Source: Neorhizobium galegae bv. orientalis str. HAMBI 540
Lineage (GTDB): Bacteria; Pseudomonadota; Alphaproteobacteria; Rhizobiales; Rhizobiaceae
Direction of reading: 5' to 3'
Assembly (NCBI RefSeq): GCF_000731315.1
Contig: NZ_HG938354.1
Span: 1,116,001 to 1,180,000 of the forward strand
Length of the DNA stretch: 64,000 bases
Below, one piece after another: positions 45,558 to 55,125 of this stretch (positions are counted from its first letter, which is position 1; the number at the start of each line of letters is the position of its first letter). Position numbers and translations under genes: made by a program. The notes beneath the pieces were generated by a model that was not told the DNA's origin, made no database searches, and worked only from the letters and a program-made list of their open reading frames with translations.

Positions 45558-47063
45558 ATGACCGTGCAAGCCATTCGTCCTGAAACCAATCAGGCCCTCA
45601 CGCCTCTTGCTCGTTTTCGCAAGTCCCTGAACCATCCCGGGCTGATCGCCGATCTTCGCAACGATCTCGTCGGCGCGACGGCGCAGATCGATGGTCCGTA
45701 TGGCGTGAAGAACCTGGTCTATGCGGATTACGTCGCCTCTGGCCGGGCGTTGCGCACGATCGAACACTTCGTGATGGACGAAGTCCTGCCCTATTACGCC
45801 AACAGCCATACGGAAGCCTCCTATTGCGGCGGCTTCATGACCCGGATGCGGCGGGAAGCGCGGTCGCTGATCGCCGAGTTCTGCGGCGCGACCGAGGAGC
45901 ACGCCGTCATCTTCGCCGGCTCGGGCGCGACGTCCGGCCTCAATCGGCTCGTCAAACTGTTCGGCGTCACGGAAGCGGTCACGGCGGGCAAGACCGTCCG
46001 GGTCATTATCGGACCCTATGAACACCACTCGAACATCCTCCCCTGGCGCGAAAGCGGCGCGGAAATCGTCGAGCTCTCCGAGTGTCCGTCCGGCGGGCCC
46101 GATCTGTCCCTTCTCGACAAGGCGCTACATGACGGATCGCCAGACCTGACAGTCTGCACATTGTCTGCCGGATCGAACATCACCGGGATTACCAGCGATA
46201 TCGCTGTGATTACCAAAATGGTCAAAGCCGCAGGCGCGAGGATGATCTGGGATTATGCGGGCGCCGGTCCCTATGTGCCGATTTCCATGTCGCCTGGTGC
46301 GGATGCACAGATCGACGCCATCGTCATTTCGCCGCACAAGTTCATCGGCGGTCCTGGTGCTTCGGGCATCCTTATCGTCCGTCGTGAGGGCCTGGCGACG
46401 AACAAACCCTCTTGGCCGGGCGGCGGCACGGTGAAGTTCGTCTCTCCAAAGACCCACGATTACAGCAGCAGCCTGGAAGCGCGCGAGGAAGCGGGCACGC
46501 CAAACGTCGTCGGCGACATTCGAGCCGCTCTCGCCTTCATCATCAAACACGCAATCGGCCTTGAGGAGATGGATAGCCGCAACCGAGAGCTGACGCGGCA
46601 GGCATTTGCCGCCTGGAGGCAGGTGCCGCAACTGGAATTGCTCGGATTGCCCGGCGCGGATCGGCTGCCGATCTTCTCCTTTCGCATTCGCAACGGCAAA
46701 GGCGGTTATGTCCATCAGCAGCTTGTCACGCGCATGCTGAGCGACCGCTTCGGCATCCAGGCGCGCGGCGGATGTGCCTGCGCCGGGCCTTACGTTCACC
46801 GGCTGCTGTCAATCGACGCCGAGCAATCCGAAGCGATGCGGCGGGCCATTCTCGCCGGCGACGAAATCAGGAAGCCGGGTTTCACGCGGTTGAACTTCAG
46901 TGTCCTGCTTTCGGAAGAAAAAGTGCGGTTCATCATCGAGTCCGTGGCGCAGCTTGCGGCAGACGCGCCGATGTTCGAGGCCGACTACGATTTCGACCCG
47001 GCACGAGCGATCTTCTTTCCGCGCATGGAGACCGAAGAGGGCCTGGCCTATGCACAAGCCTGA
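45558..47063 (+). CDS. Class V aminotransferase-fold protein, cysteine desulfurase-like
   Basis: A 501-residue PLP enzyme from ATG 45558 (the frame is open to 45489). FAGSGATSGLNRLVKL binds phosphate, WDYAGAGPYV has the pyridine-nitrogen Asp232, and VISPHKFIGGPGASGIL has the Schiff-base Lys261. ARGGCACAGPYVHRLL in the C-terminal domain has cysteines on the loop where desulfurases carry their catalytic cysteine. It is about 100 residues longer than SufS. Its stop overlaps the start of the persulfide dioxygenase-like gene, so it probably makes the persulfide that enzyme uses. Confidence 0.88.
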   Translation: MTVQAIRPETNQALTPLARFRKSLNHPGLIADLRNDLVGATAQIDGPYGVKNLVYADYVASGRALRTIEHFVMDEVLPYYANSHTEASYCGGFMTRMRREARSLIAEFCGATEEHAVIFAGSGATSGLNRLVKLFGVTEAVTAGKTVRVIIGPYEHHSNILPWRESGAEIVELSECPSGGPDLSLLDKALHDGSPDLTVCTLSAGSNITGITSDIAVITKMVKAAGARMIWDYAGAGPYVPISMSPGADAQIDAIVISPHKFIGGPGASGILIVRREGLATNKPSWPGGGTVKFVSPKTHDYSSSLEAREEAGTPNVVGDIRAALAFIIKHAIGLEEMDSRNRELTRQAFAAWRQVPQLELLGLPGADRLPIFSFRIRNGKGGYVHQQLVTRMLSDRFGIQARGGCACAGPYVHRLLSIDAEQSEAMRRAILAGDEIRKPGFTRLNFSVLLSEEKVRFIIESVAQLAADAPMFEADYDFDPARAIFFPRMETEEGLAYAQA

Positions 47064-47925
47064 TGTTGCCGCTTTCTACGATGCGCGGACGGGCAGCATT
47101 CAATATGTCGTATCAGACCCGGCGACGCGCAAATGCGCTATCGTCGACCCGGTCCTCGATTTCGACGAGAAATCCGGCTCGACGGCAACTGTGAATGCCG
47201 ATGCGATCCTCGACCACGTCGCCTCTCGCGGGCTGACGGTGGAATGGATCCTCGACACGCATCCGCACGCGGATCATTTCTCGGCAGCACGTTACCTCAA
47301 GGCGAGGACCGGCGCGCCGACCGCGATGGGCGAGCATGTGGTGGCGGTGCAGAAAATCTGGCGACAGATCTACAACTGGCCGGATCTCGCCTGCGACGGC
47401 TCCCAATGGGACCGGCTGTTGCGGGACGGAGAGACTTTCGCGATCGGCGAGCTGGAAGCACGGGTGATCCATTCGCCCGGACACACGCTCGCCTCGATTA
47501 CCTATGTCGTCGGCGATGCGGCCTTCATTCATGACACGCTGTTCATGCCCGACACCGGCTCCGCCCGCGCCGATTTCCCCGGCGGCAGCGCCGCTAACCT
47601 CTGGATGTCGATCCAGGCAATCCTGTCGCTGCCCGACGAAACTCGCCTCTTTACCGGCCATGACTACCGGCAGGGTGGCCGCGAAGCCTTATGGCAAAGT
47701 TCGGTCGCGCAGCAGAAAGCCGAAAACCCGCATGTCGCCGGCAGGTCGCAGGCGGATTTTGTCGATCTGAGGGAGGCCCGCGACAGAACCTTGCCGATGC
47801 CGAAGCTGATCCTGCACGCGCTGCAGGTCAACATTCGCGGCGGCGAACTGCCGCCGGCCGAAGACAACGGGTGCCGTTATCTGAAGATTCCGCTCGACGC
47901 GTTTCCCCGTTCGGTCTGGAATTGA
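47050..47925 (+). CDS. Persulfide dioxygenase-like metallo-beta-lactamase-fold protein
   Basis: A 291-residue protein from ATG 47050, overlapping the upstream gene by 14 bases. DTHPHADHFSAARYL gives metal ligands His71, His73 and Asp75/His76, HSPGHTLASITYVVGD another histidine, and FIHDTLFMPDTGSARADFPGG is the ETHE1/Blh-type signature. LFTGHDYRQGGR completes the site. The family oxidises glutathione persulfide to sulfite with oxygen at a mononuclear iron. The next gene exports sulfite-like anions, which supports this role. Confidence 0.9.
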   Translation: MHKPDVAAFYDARTGSIQYVVSDPATRKCAIVDPVLDFDEKSGSTATVNADAILDHVASRGLTVEWILDTHPHADHFSAARYLKARTGAPTAMGEHVVAVQKIWRQIYNWPDLACDGSQWDRLLRDGETFAIGELEARVIHSPGHTLASITYVVGDAAFIHDTLFMPDTGSARADFPGGSAANLWMSIQAILSLPDETRLFTGHDYRQGGREALWQSSVAQQKAENPHVAGRSQADFVDLREARDRTLPMPKLILHALQVNIRGGELPPAEDNGCRYLKIPLDAFPRSVWN

Positions 47926-47932
47926 CGGCTGT

Positions 47933-48727
47933 ATGGACGGATCAATCGAGCAAGTCCTGCTTGCGATCGGCTCAGGATCGCTGATCGGTTTCACCCTCGG
48001 CCTGATCGGCGGAGGCGGCTCGATCCTGGCGACGCCGCTGCTGATCTATTTTGTTGGCGTCAAGGACGTGCATACCGCGATCGGCACCGGCGCGCTCGCC
48101 GTCTCCGTCAATGCCTATCTCAATCTCGCGGGCCATGCGGTTCGCGGCCATGTCTGGTGGCGATGCGCCTTGATCTTCACCATCGCCGGGTCGCTCGGCG
48201 CCTATTTCGGCTCCAGTCTCGGCAAGGTCGTCGAGGGCCAGGACCTTCTCTTCATGTTCGGACTGCTGATGATGTTCGTCAGCTTCGTCATGAGCAAGAC
48301 ACGCAGTCAGATCGGCATCACGCCGCAATCCCTGACGGTCCGCACCCATGGAAAGACCAGCCTGGTCGCCTTGCTGACCGGCCTCTGTTCCGGTTTCTTC
48401 GGCATCGGCGGCGGCTTCCTTATCGTGCCCGGACTGCTGTTTTCTACCGGCATGCCGCTGATCAACGCGGTCGGTTCGTCTCTCCTCGCCGTCGGCACGT
48501 TCGGCCTCACGACGGCGGCCAACTACGCCTTGTCCGGACTGGTGGATTGGCAAGTCGCGGGATATTTCATTGCCGGCGGCGTCGGCGGCGGGACGCTCGG
48601 CACCATAACCGCCACGCGGCTCTCCACGCATCGCAATACGCTGGCGCAGATCTTCCGATGGATCATCTTTTCCGTCAGCCTCTACGTCCTGTGGCGAAGC
48701 TACGCCGCACTGCCTTGGACAAGATGA
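47933..48727 (+). CDS. TauE/SafE-family sulfite/anion exporter
   Basis: A 264-residue membrane protein with about eight helices. FTLGLIGGGGSILATPLLIYFVGV in the first half and CSGFFGIGGGFLIVPGLLF in the second are the duplicated TauE signature. It starts seven bases after the dioxygenase gene, so it is the last gene of the operon. It probably exports the sulfite produced upstream. Confidence 0.9.
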   Translation: MDGSIEQVLLAIGSGSLIGFTLGLIGGGGSILATPLLIYFVGVKDVHTAIGTGALAVSVNAYLNLAGHAVRGHVWWRCALIFTIAGSLGAYFGSSLGKVVEGQDLLFMFGLLMMFVSFVMSKTRSQIGITPQSLTVRTHGKTSLVALLTGLCSGFFGIGGGFLIVPGLLFSTGMPLINAVGSSLLAVGTFGLTTAANYALSGLVDWQVAGYFIAGGVGGGTLGTITATRLSTHRNTLAQIFRWIIFSVSLYVLWRSYAALPWTR

Positions 48728-48783
48728 TCGCAAAACCTCAGGTAGCGGGGAATTGTGGGAACGAGACGTAGCGAGCATATGAC

Positions 48784-48812
48784 AAAAAGGGCCCCGATCG
48801 ATCGGAGCCCTT
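48784..48812 (-). terminator. Intrinsic terminator of groESL
   Basis: Read on the minus strand, AAGGGCTCCGAT pairs with ATCGGGGCCCTT (one G-U pair) and is followed by TTT. It lies about 40 bases past the groEL stop. The TauE gene converges from the other side, but its direction has no T-run. Confidence 0.8.
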
Positions 48813-48852
48813 CACCGCGAACGGCTTATTCGAGTTCCCGATTGGGAACCGC

Positions 48853-50553
<1,701 letters not shown>

Positions 50554-50850
50554 TCAGGCGATGACGCCCATGACGTCGGCTTCCTTCATGATCAACAGGT
50601 CTTCGCCGTTGAACTTTATCTCGGTGCCGGACCACTTGCCGAACAGGATGCGGTCGCCAGCCTTGACATCGAGGGGAACGATCTTGCCGCTCTCGTCACG
50701 TGCTCCGGTGCCGACGGCGACGATCTCGCCTTCCTGCGGTTTTTCCTTGGCGGTATCGGGAATGATGATCCCGCCCTTGGTCTTGGCTTCAGCCTCGATA
50801 CGGCGCACGACGACGCGGTCGTGCAACGGCCGAAAAATGGTATTATTCAT
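50554..50850 (-). CDS. groES: Co-chaperonin GroES
   Basis: A 98-residue protein from ATG 50850 ([18 protein letters not shown]); the frame extends to 50910 but runs into the CIRCE element, so 50850 is correct. [22 protein letters not shown] is the mobile loop region and [13 protein letters not shown] the C-terminus. It caps the GroEL ring. First gene of the groES-groEL operon. Confidence 0.97.
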   Translation of the reverse strand: MNNTIFRPLHDRVVVRRIEAEAKTKGGIIIPDTAKEKPQEGEIVAVGTGARDESGKIVPLDVKAGDRILFGKWSGTEIKFNGEDLLIMKEADVMGVIA

Positions 50851-50903
50851 TTGGGTTCCTTGGCGAGAGCGCAGCCCAATGGCGGGTTCCCGGTTGGACA
50901 CCC

Positions 50904-50930
50904 TTAGCACTCTTATGCTGAGAGTGCTAG
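50904..50930. promoter_or_regulatory. CIRCE element upstream of groES
   Basis: TTAGCACTC-N9-GAGTGCTAG matches the CIRCE consensus TTAGCACTC-N9-GAGTGCTAA with one mismatch at the last base. It sits 54 bases upstream of the groES start. HrcA repressor binds CIRCE and releases it on heat stress. Confidence 0.95.
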
Positions 50931-51090
50931 AGCGATTCGTGCCTTAGTTGTGATCCGCCATCCGCGGCGACTCCACGGATTTCATCGCTGTAAGCCGCCG
51001 TCAGCAATCGCTCTATCCGGGATGCCGCCTCCCTTCGTCGGAGGTACGGGCCGCTGCCATCGAGAGTGCCGCAGATCCCTTGCCACGCCC

Positions 51091-51699
51091 CTAGCAGAAG
51101 CCGTTGAGCTTGAGGATCTTATGGGCGTCGATCGACGCTCGAAGCTCGTCCTCAGAGTTGCGCTCTCCATGGTTTGCGTCCGGATGGTGCATCTTGAGCC
51201 TCTGTTTGTAGCGGCTTCTGATCTCCTCCGGTGTCGCATCCGGCGAAAGATCGAGGGTCTCGAAAGCCTTGGCCTCCAATACCTTGAGCTTGCGTCGCTG
51301 AAGATCTACTTGTGCCGCCTGGCGTTCTGCAGCGCTTTTACGTGCGTTCGTCGCCTTTGCAGAACCGGAGCGGGCCGTCGAGGGGAGCGGCATTTCCGAC
51401 GCGCGATTGATACCAGTACCCCAAGTCGGGCGGCTGCCGTTTGCCGCTTCCGTCTGATAGCGCCTAATTAAAGGGTCAGACAGATTTGGCGCAAAGTTAT
51501 AACCTTTGCCGTATTCCCTTACATGCTCGGGACAGAACAGCAGATACAGCCCCTCAGCATCTCGCCCGACGGGAGCGCGATGGGTGCCATTCTTTTCGCA
51601 TCCGTCCCATTGGCATTTCGCACGACTTGGTTCGTGGTCCGGGGCCGGCTTTTTGCGGGTCGACCGCAGGCCAACAAATATCTTTGAATCAGACGTCAT
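51091..51699 (-). CDS. J-domain protein with Cys-rich N-terminus
   Basis: A 202-residue protein. The C-terminal 60 residues form a J-domain (AFETLDLSPDATPEEIRSRYKQRLKMHHPDANHG) with the HPD motif that stimulates DnaK-type ATPases. The N-terminal part has CQWDGCEKNGTHRAP and a later FCPEHVREYGKGYN, a possible zinc site. This architecture is common in rhizobia and differs from DnaJ, which has the J-domain first. It lies upstream of groES on the same strand but has the CIRCE promoter between, so it is a separate unit. Confidence 0.9.
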   Translation of the reverse strand: MTSDSKIFVGLRSTRKKPAPDHEPSRAKCQWDGCEKNGTHRAPVGRDAEGLYLLFCPEHVREYGKGYNFAPNLSDPLIRRYQTEAANGSRPTWGTGINRASEMPLPSTARSGSAKATNARKSAAERQAAQVDLQRRKLKVLEAKAFETLDLSPDATPEEIRSRYKQRLKMHHPDANHGERNSEDELRASIDAHKILKLNGFC

Positions 51700-51865
51700 C
51701 GCGCCTTATACGGCCGGCTGGTCTTCTCGGCAACGAATATGGATCGCCCAACCGAAGAGATTTTCGAACTCGGGGATCGCCGGATGCCGTCGAAGCACCT
51801 GAAAGCAGGGATTTGGGCCATTTCGGCGGCATGATGCTCTCCGACACGATCCTGCAGATTGCAGA

Positions 51866-53122
51866 TTAGCGAAAACGGGCGGCGGACAGTGCTGACAGAT
51901 CGATGGCACATTCGCGCCTAGCGATCAGGTCTGCAACAAGCGCGCCGCTGACCGGTCCGGCTGCAAGGCCGACGTGACCGTGGCCAAACGCGTGAACGAT
52001 GTCTTCGGAAGACTTTGAAAAACCGATCACCGGAAGGCCGTCCGCAGTCGAAGGCCGATGCCCCATCCACCGATCGATATTTTTGCCTTCGGATAGATCC
52101 GACAGCGCCGGATAGGTTCCTCTGGCGTGTTTCAGCAGGATTTCGGCGCGGGTCCAGTCCGGACTTTCCTCAACACTTGCCAGCTCGACCTGTCCGGCAA
52201 TACGAAGTCCGGCAAGGCTCGGATTGTTGCCCATCTTGCCGTCGCTCGGCATGATCGGCATCTCCCCCTTGGCCAAATGATAGGGAATGACTACGTGATA
52301 ACCGCGCTCGCTCTGCATCGGGATTGTGTCACCGGCCAACGCCGAAAGCTTTTTTGAGTGTATACCGGCAGCGATGACGGCCTTGTCGCACGTCACGGTA
52401 CCCGCCTCTGTTCGTATACCGGAAAGCCGGTTGCCGGTAAGATCGAAACCGGTCGCCCTCGCGTTGATACGCTGGGCGCCGAGACCCACCGCATGATCCA
52501 CCATCGCTGCGACATAGCCTCCCGGATCCACACAATGACCGCCATCCTCGACGAAGGCAGCAAAGGAATAGCGGGATGAAAGATCCGGCTCGAGTGCATG
52601 CAATTCTGCCGAAGATAGTTCTCGATAGGAAACGCCGTTATCGCGTCGCAGGCGCCACGCAAAAGTCTCTGCCTCGAAAGCAGCTCGGTCCTGGTACACG
52701 TAGAGCAGGCCCCTGCGCTGGATGAGATCCGACCGTCCGATTTTCTCTGCCAGAGCCGCATGTCGGGATGGAGCATCGTGCAGGAGGCTCGCCAGAATTC
52801 TCGCGGTCCGTTCGACCTTGGCTTCCGTCGAACCGGCCAGCACGAAGCGCAGTAGCCAGGGCGCGAGACGCACCAGATGCCGCCAGCGGATGGTCAGCGG
52901 TCCGGAAGGGTCGGCAAGATAACCGGGCACCTTCCTCCAGAGGCCGGGCATCGACATCGGGATGATCGAGGCAGGGCTCAGCCAGCCGCTGTTGCCATAA
53001 CTTGCGGCGTGGCGGCCGCCGGGCTGTTCCGGCTCGACGATGGTGACCTGGTGCCCGTCTTTCAACAACTCGAGTGCCGTCGCTGCGCCGACGATACCCG
53101 CTCCAATGACCACTACATGCAT
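51866..53122 (-). CDS. DadA-like FAD-dependent D-amino acid dehydrogenase
   Basis: A 418-residue DAO-family flavoprotein. VVIGAGIVGAATALELLKDGHQVTIVEPE at the N-terminus is the FAD dinucleotide-binding fold, and GRHAASYGNSGWLSPASIIPMSMPGLW follows the DadA pattern. HAFGHGHVGLAAGPVSGALVADLI at the C-terminus completes the FAD site. It oxidises D-amino acids or a secondary amine, passing electrons to the quinone pool. It is the last gene of the seven-gene operon from 60323. Confidence 0.9.
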   Translation of the reverse strand: MHVVVIGAGIVGAATALELLKDGHQVTIVEPEQPGGRHAASYGNSGWLSPASIIPMSMPGLWRKVPGYLADPSGPLTIRWRHLVRLAPWLLRFVLAGSTEAKVERTARILASLLHDAPSRHAALAEKIGRSDLIQRRGLLYVYQDRAAFEAETFAWRLRRDNGVSYRELSSAELHALEPDLSSRYSFAAFVEDGGHCVDPGGYVAAMVDHAVGLGAQRINARATGFDLTGNRLSGIRTEAGTVTCDKAVIAAGIHSKKLSALAGDTIPMQSERGYHVVIPYHLAKGEMPIMPSDGKMGNNPSLAGLRIAGQVELASVEESPDWTRAEILLKHARGTYPALSDLSEGKNIDRWMGHRPSTADGLPVIGFSKSSEDIVHAFGHGHVGLAAGPVSGALVADLIARRECAIDLSALSAARFR

Positions 53123-53156
53123 GGTGTTTCACTCTGCGTGTCCGGAATAGGCTGGT

Positions 53157-54656
53157 TCATTCCTGAAATGCCTCTTCACGGACGGCCTTGATCTTCGGCA
53201 GGGCGACCGCGACGATGGCGAGCACAGCAAGGACAAGCAGACCGGCCGAAATCGGGCGATCGACAAAAATGCCGGGATTGCCGCGGGCGAGGAACATGGC
53301 TCTACGGAAATTTTCTTCCATCATCGGCCCGAGAATGAGGCCCATCACCAGTGGTGCCGGATCGCAATCAAGCTTGGCGAAGATGTAGCCGGCGACGCCG
53401 AAGGCTCCAAGCAGCCAAAGATCGAAGACCGAGTTGCTGAGCGAGAATGCGCCAATCGAGCAGAACACCACGATAGCCGGAAAGAGATAGTGGAAAGGCA
53501 TCGTCAGCAAGCGGGTCCAGATGCCGATCAGTGGCAGGTTCAAGACCAGCAGCATGAGGTTGCCTACCCACATCGACACGATGACGCCCCAGAACACGTC
53601 GGGATGTTCGGAAATCAGCGTCGGCCCGGGTGCGATACCCTGCATGATCAGGGCGCCGAACATCAGGGCCATGACGGCGTTTGCCGGTAGGCCGAGCGTA
53701 AGCAGCGGGACGAACGAGGTCTGCGCACCGGCATTGTTGGCGCTCTCGGGCGATGCCACGCCTTCGATCGCACCACCGCCGAAACCTTCGGGCGGATTGG
53801 CAACGCGTTTCTCTATGGCGTAGGCGGCGAAGGCAGCGAGAAGCGCGCCTCCGCCCGGCAAAAGTCCCAGCACGGAACCGATCCCGGTGCCACGAAGGAT
53901 CGGCGCAACCATCCGGCGCCAGTCCTCCCGCGACGGGATCATCGAAAAGAACGGTGCGTTGATGGCCGTACGGCTTTCCGGGTTTTCCAGATCCTTGATC
54001 AACTCGCCGATGCCGAATAATCCCATCGCCACCACGACGAAATTGATACCGCTCGACATCTCTTCGAAACCGAGCGTGAAGCGCGGCACGGCAGTTTGCA
54101 CGTCCTGGCCGACAAGGCCGACCAGAATGCCGATGAAGACCATGGCAAGTGCCTTCGGCAGCGATCCGCGCGAAAGCACGACCGAGGCGACAAGCCCGAG
54201 GATCATCAACGAGAAGTACTCCGCGGGGCCGAACAGCAATCCGATTTCGGCAAGCGATGGTGCAAACAACGCCAGCAACAGCGTGGCGACGGTGCCGGCG
54301 AAAAAAGAGCCGATCGCCGCCGTCGACAGGGCCACGCCCGCTCGTCCGTTGCGGGCCATCTTGTAGCCGTCGATCGCCGTAACCACGGACGATGCTTCAC
54401 CGGGCAGGTTGAGAAGGATGGCCGTCGTCGAACCACCATATTGCGCACCGTAATAGATGCCTGCCATCATGATCAGCGATGTCACCGGTTCAAGTCCGAT
54501 GGTGAAAGGCAGGAGGATGGCCATTGTGGCGGCCGGCCCGAGGCCTGGCAGGACGCCGACAAGGGTCCCGAGCAGCGTGCCAATCAGGCACCAGAACAGG
54601 TTCGTCGGCAGGATTGCCTGGTCAAAGCCGAGAAGCAGGGCGTTCAGCGTATCCAT
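53157..54656 (-). CDS. Tripartite tricarboxylate transporter TctA subunit
   Basis: A 499-residue polytopic protein from ATG 54656 (MDTLNALLLGF). GTLVGVLPGLGPAATMAILLPFT and YYGAQYGGSTTAILLNLPGEASSVVTAIDGY are the duplicated TctA signatures. It is the large membrane component, working with TctB and the periplasmic TctC, to import a carboxylate. It starts ten bases after tctB. The frame before 54656 overlaps tctB and is not used. Confidence 0.93.
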   Translation of the reverse strand: MDTLNALLLGFDQAILPTNLFWCLIGTLLGTLVGVLPGLGPAATMAILLPFTIGLEPVTSLIMMAGIYYGAQYGGSTTAILLNLPGEASSVVTAIDGYKMARNGRAGVALSTAAIGSFFAGTVATLLLALFAPSLAEIGLLFGPAEYFSLMILGLVASVVLSRGSLPKALAMVFIGILVGLVGQDVQTAVPRFTLGFEEMSSGINFVVVAMGLFGIGELIKDLENPESRTAINAPFFSMIPSREDWRRMVAPILRGTGIGSVLGLLPGGGALLAAFAAYAIEKRVANPPEGFGGGAIEGVASPESANNAGAQTSFVPLLTLGLPANAVMALMFGALIMQGIAPGPTLISEHPDVFWGVIVSMWVGNLMLLVLNLPLIGIWTRLLTMPFHYLFPAIVVFCSIGAFSLSNSVFDLWLLGAFGVAGYIFAKLDCDPAPLVMGLILGPMMEENFRRAMFLARGNPGIFVDRPISAGLLVLAVLAIVAVALPKIKAVREEAFQE

Positions 54657-54666
54657 GTGATCATCC

Positions 54667-55125
54667 CTAAAGTCCGAACCAGGGACCAATGATGGCAATC
54701 GGCATGCCGAGCCCCTTGATGAAGGCGAGGCTGCAGGCCGTGCCGAGCCCGAGCCCGTACAACATCGATTTCACCGGCCGCAAAGGGCGCGACGCCAACG
54801 AGGAGATGACGCTGCAACAGAAGACCGCCGGCAGCAACCCTCCTCCACGAATGACCAGCCCAAACACCACTATCGCTGCAATGATGAACGTGACCTTCGA
54901 TGAATAAAGACTCGGTTGTTCTTTGCCGGCGTTAAGTTTCTCGGCCGTAAAGGCGACAATGACGCCCATGGCGATCAGCGCCGAGGCGACCAGACCCGGA
55001 AATGCACCGGGACCGATTTTGCGCCAGGTACCGTAGGAGAGATCGAGACTGCTCAACAAGAAAGCGGCGCCGATCAATACGAACACGAGGCCTGCGATCA
55101 ATTGCGGATTGAGACGTGAGGTCAT
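54667..55125 (-). CDS. Tripartite tricarboxylate transporter TctB subunit
   Basis: A 152-residue protein with four hydrophobic segments, the small membrane subunit. ATG 55125 overlaps the stop of the molybdoenzyme gene (ATGA) and has GGAAAGGA upstream at good distance; ATG 55131 is too close to it. PSLAFASALIAMGV-like GPGAFPGLVASALIAMGVIV fits the family. Confidence 0.88.
   Translation of the reverse strand: MTSRLNPQLIAGLVFVLIGAAFLLSSLDLSYGTWRKIGPGAFPGLVASALIAMGVIVAFTAEKLNAGKEQPSLYSSKVTFIIAAIVVFGLVIRGGGLLPAVFCCSVISSLASRPLRPVKSMLYGLGLGTACSLAFIKGLGMPIAIIGPWFGL

Noticed and set aside
52015..55119. Numerous plus-strand frames opposite dadA, tctA and tctB
   Set aside because: They are shadows of well-supported minus-strand genes in GC-rich DNA.
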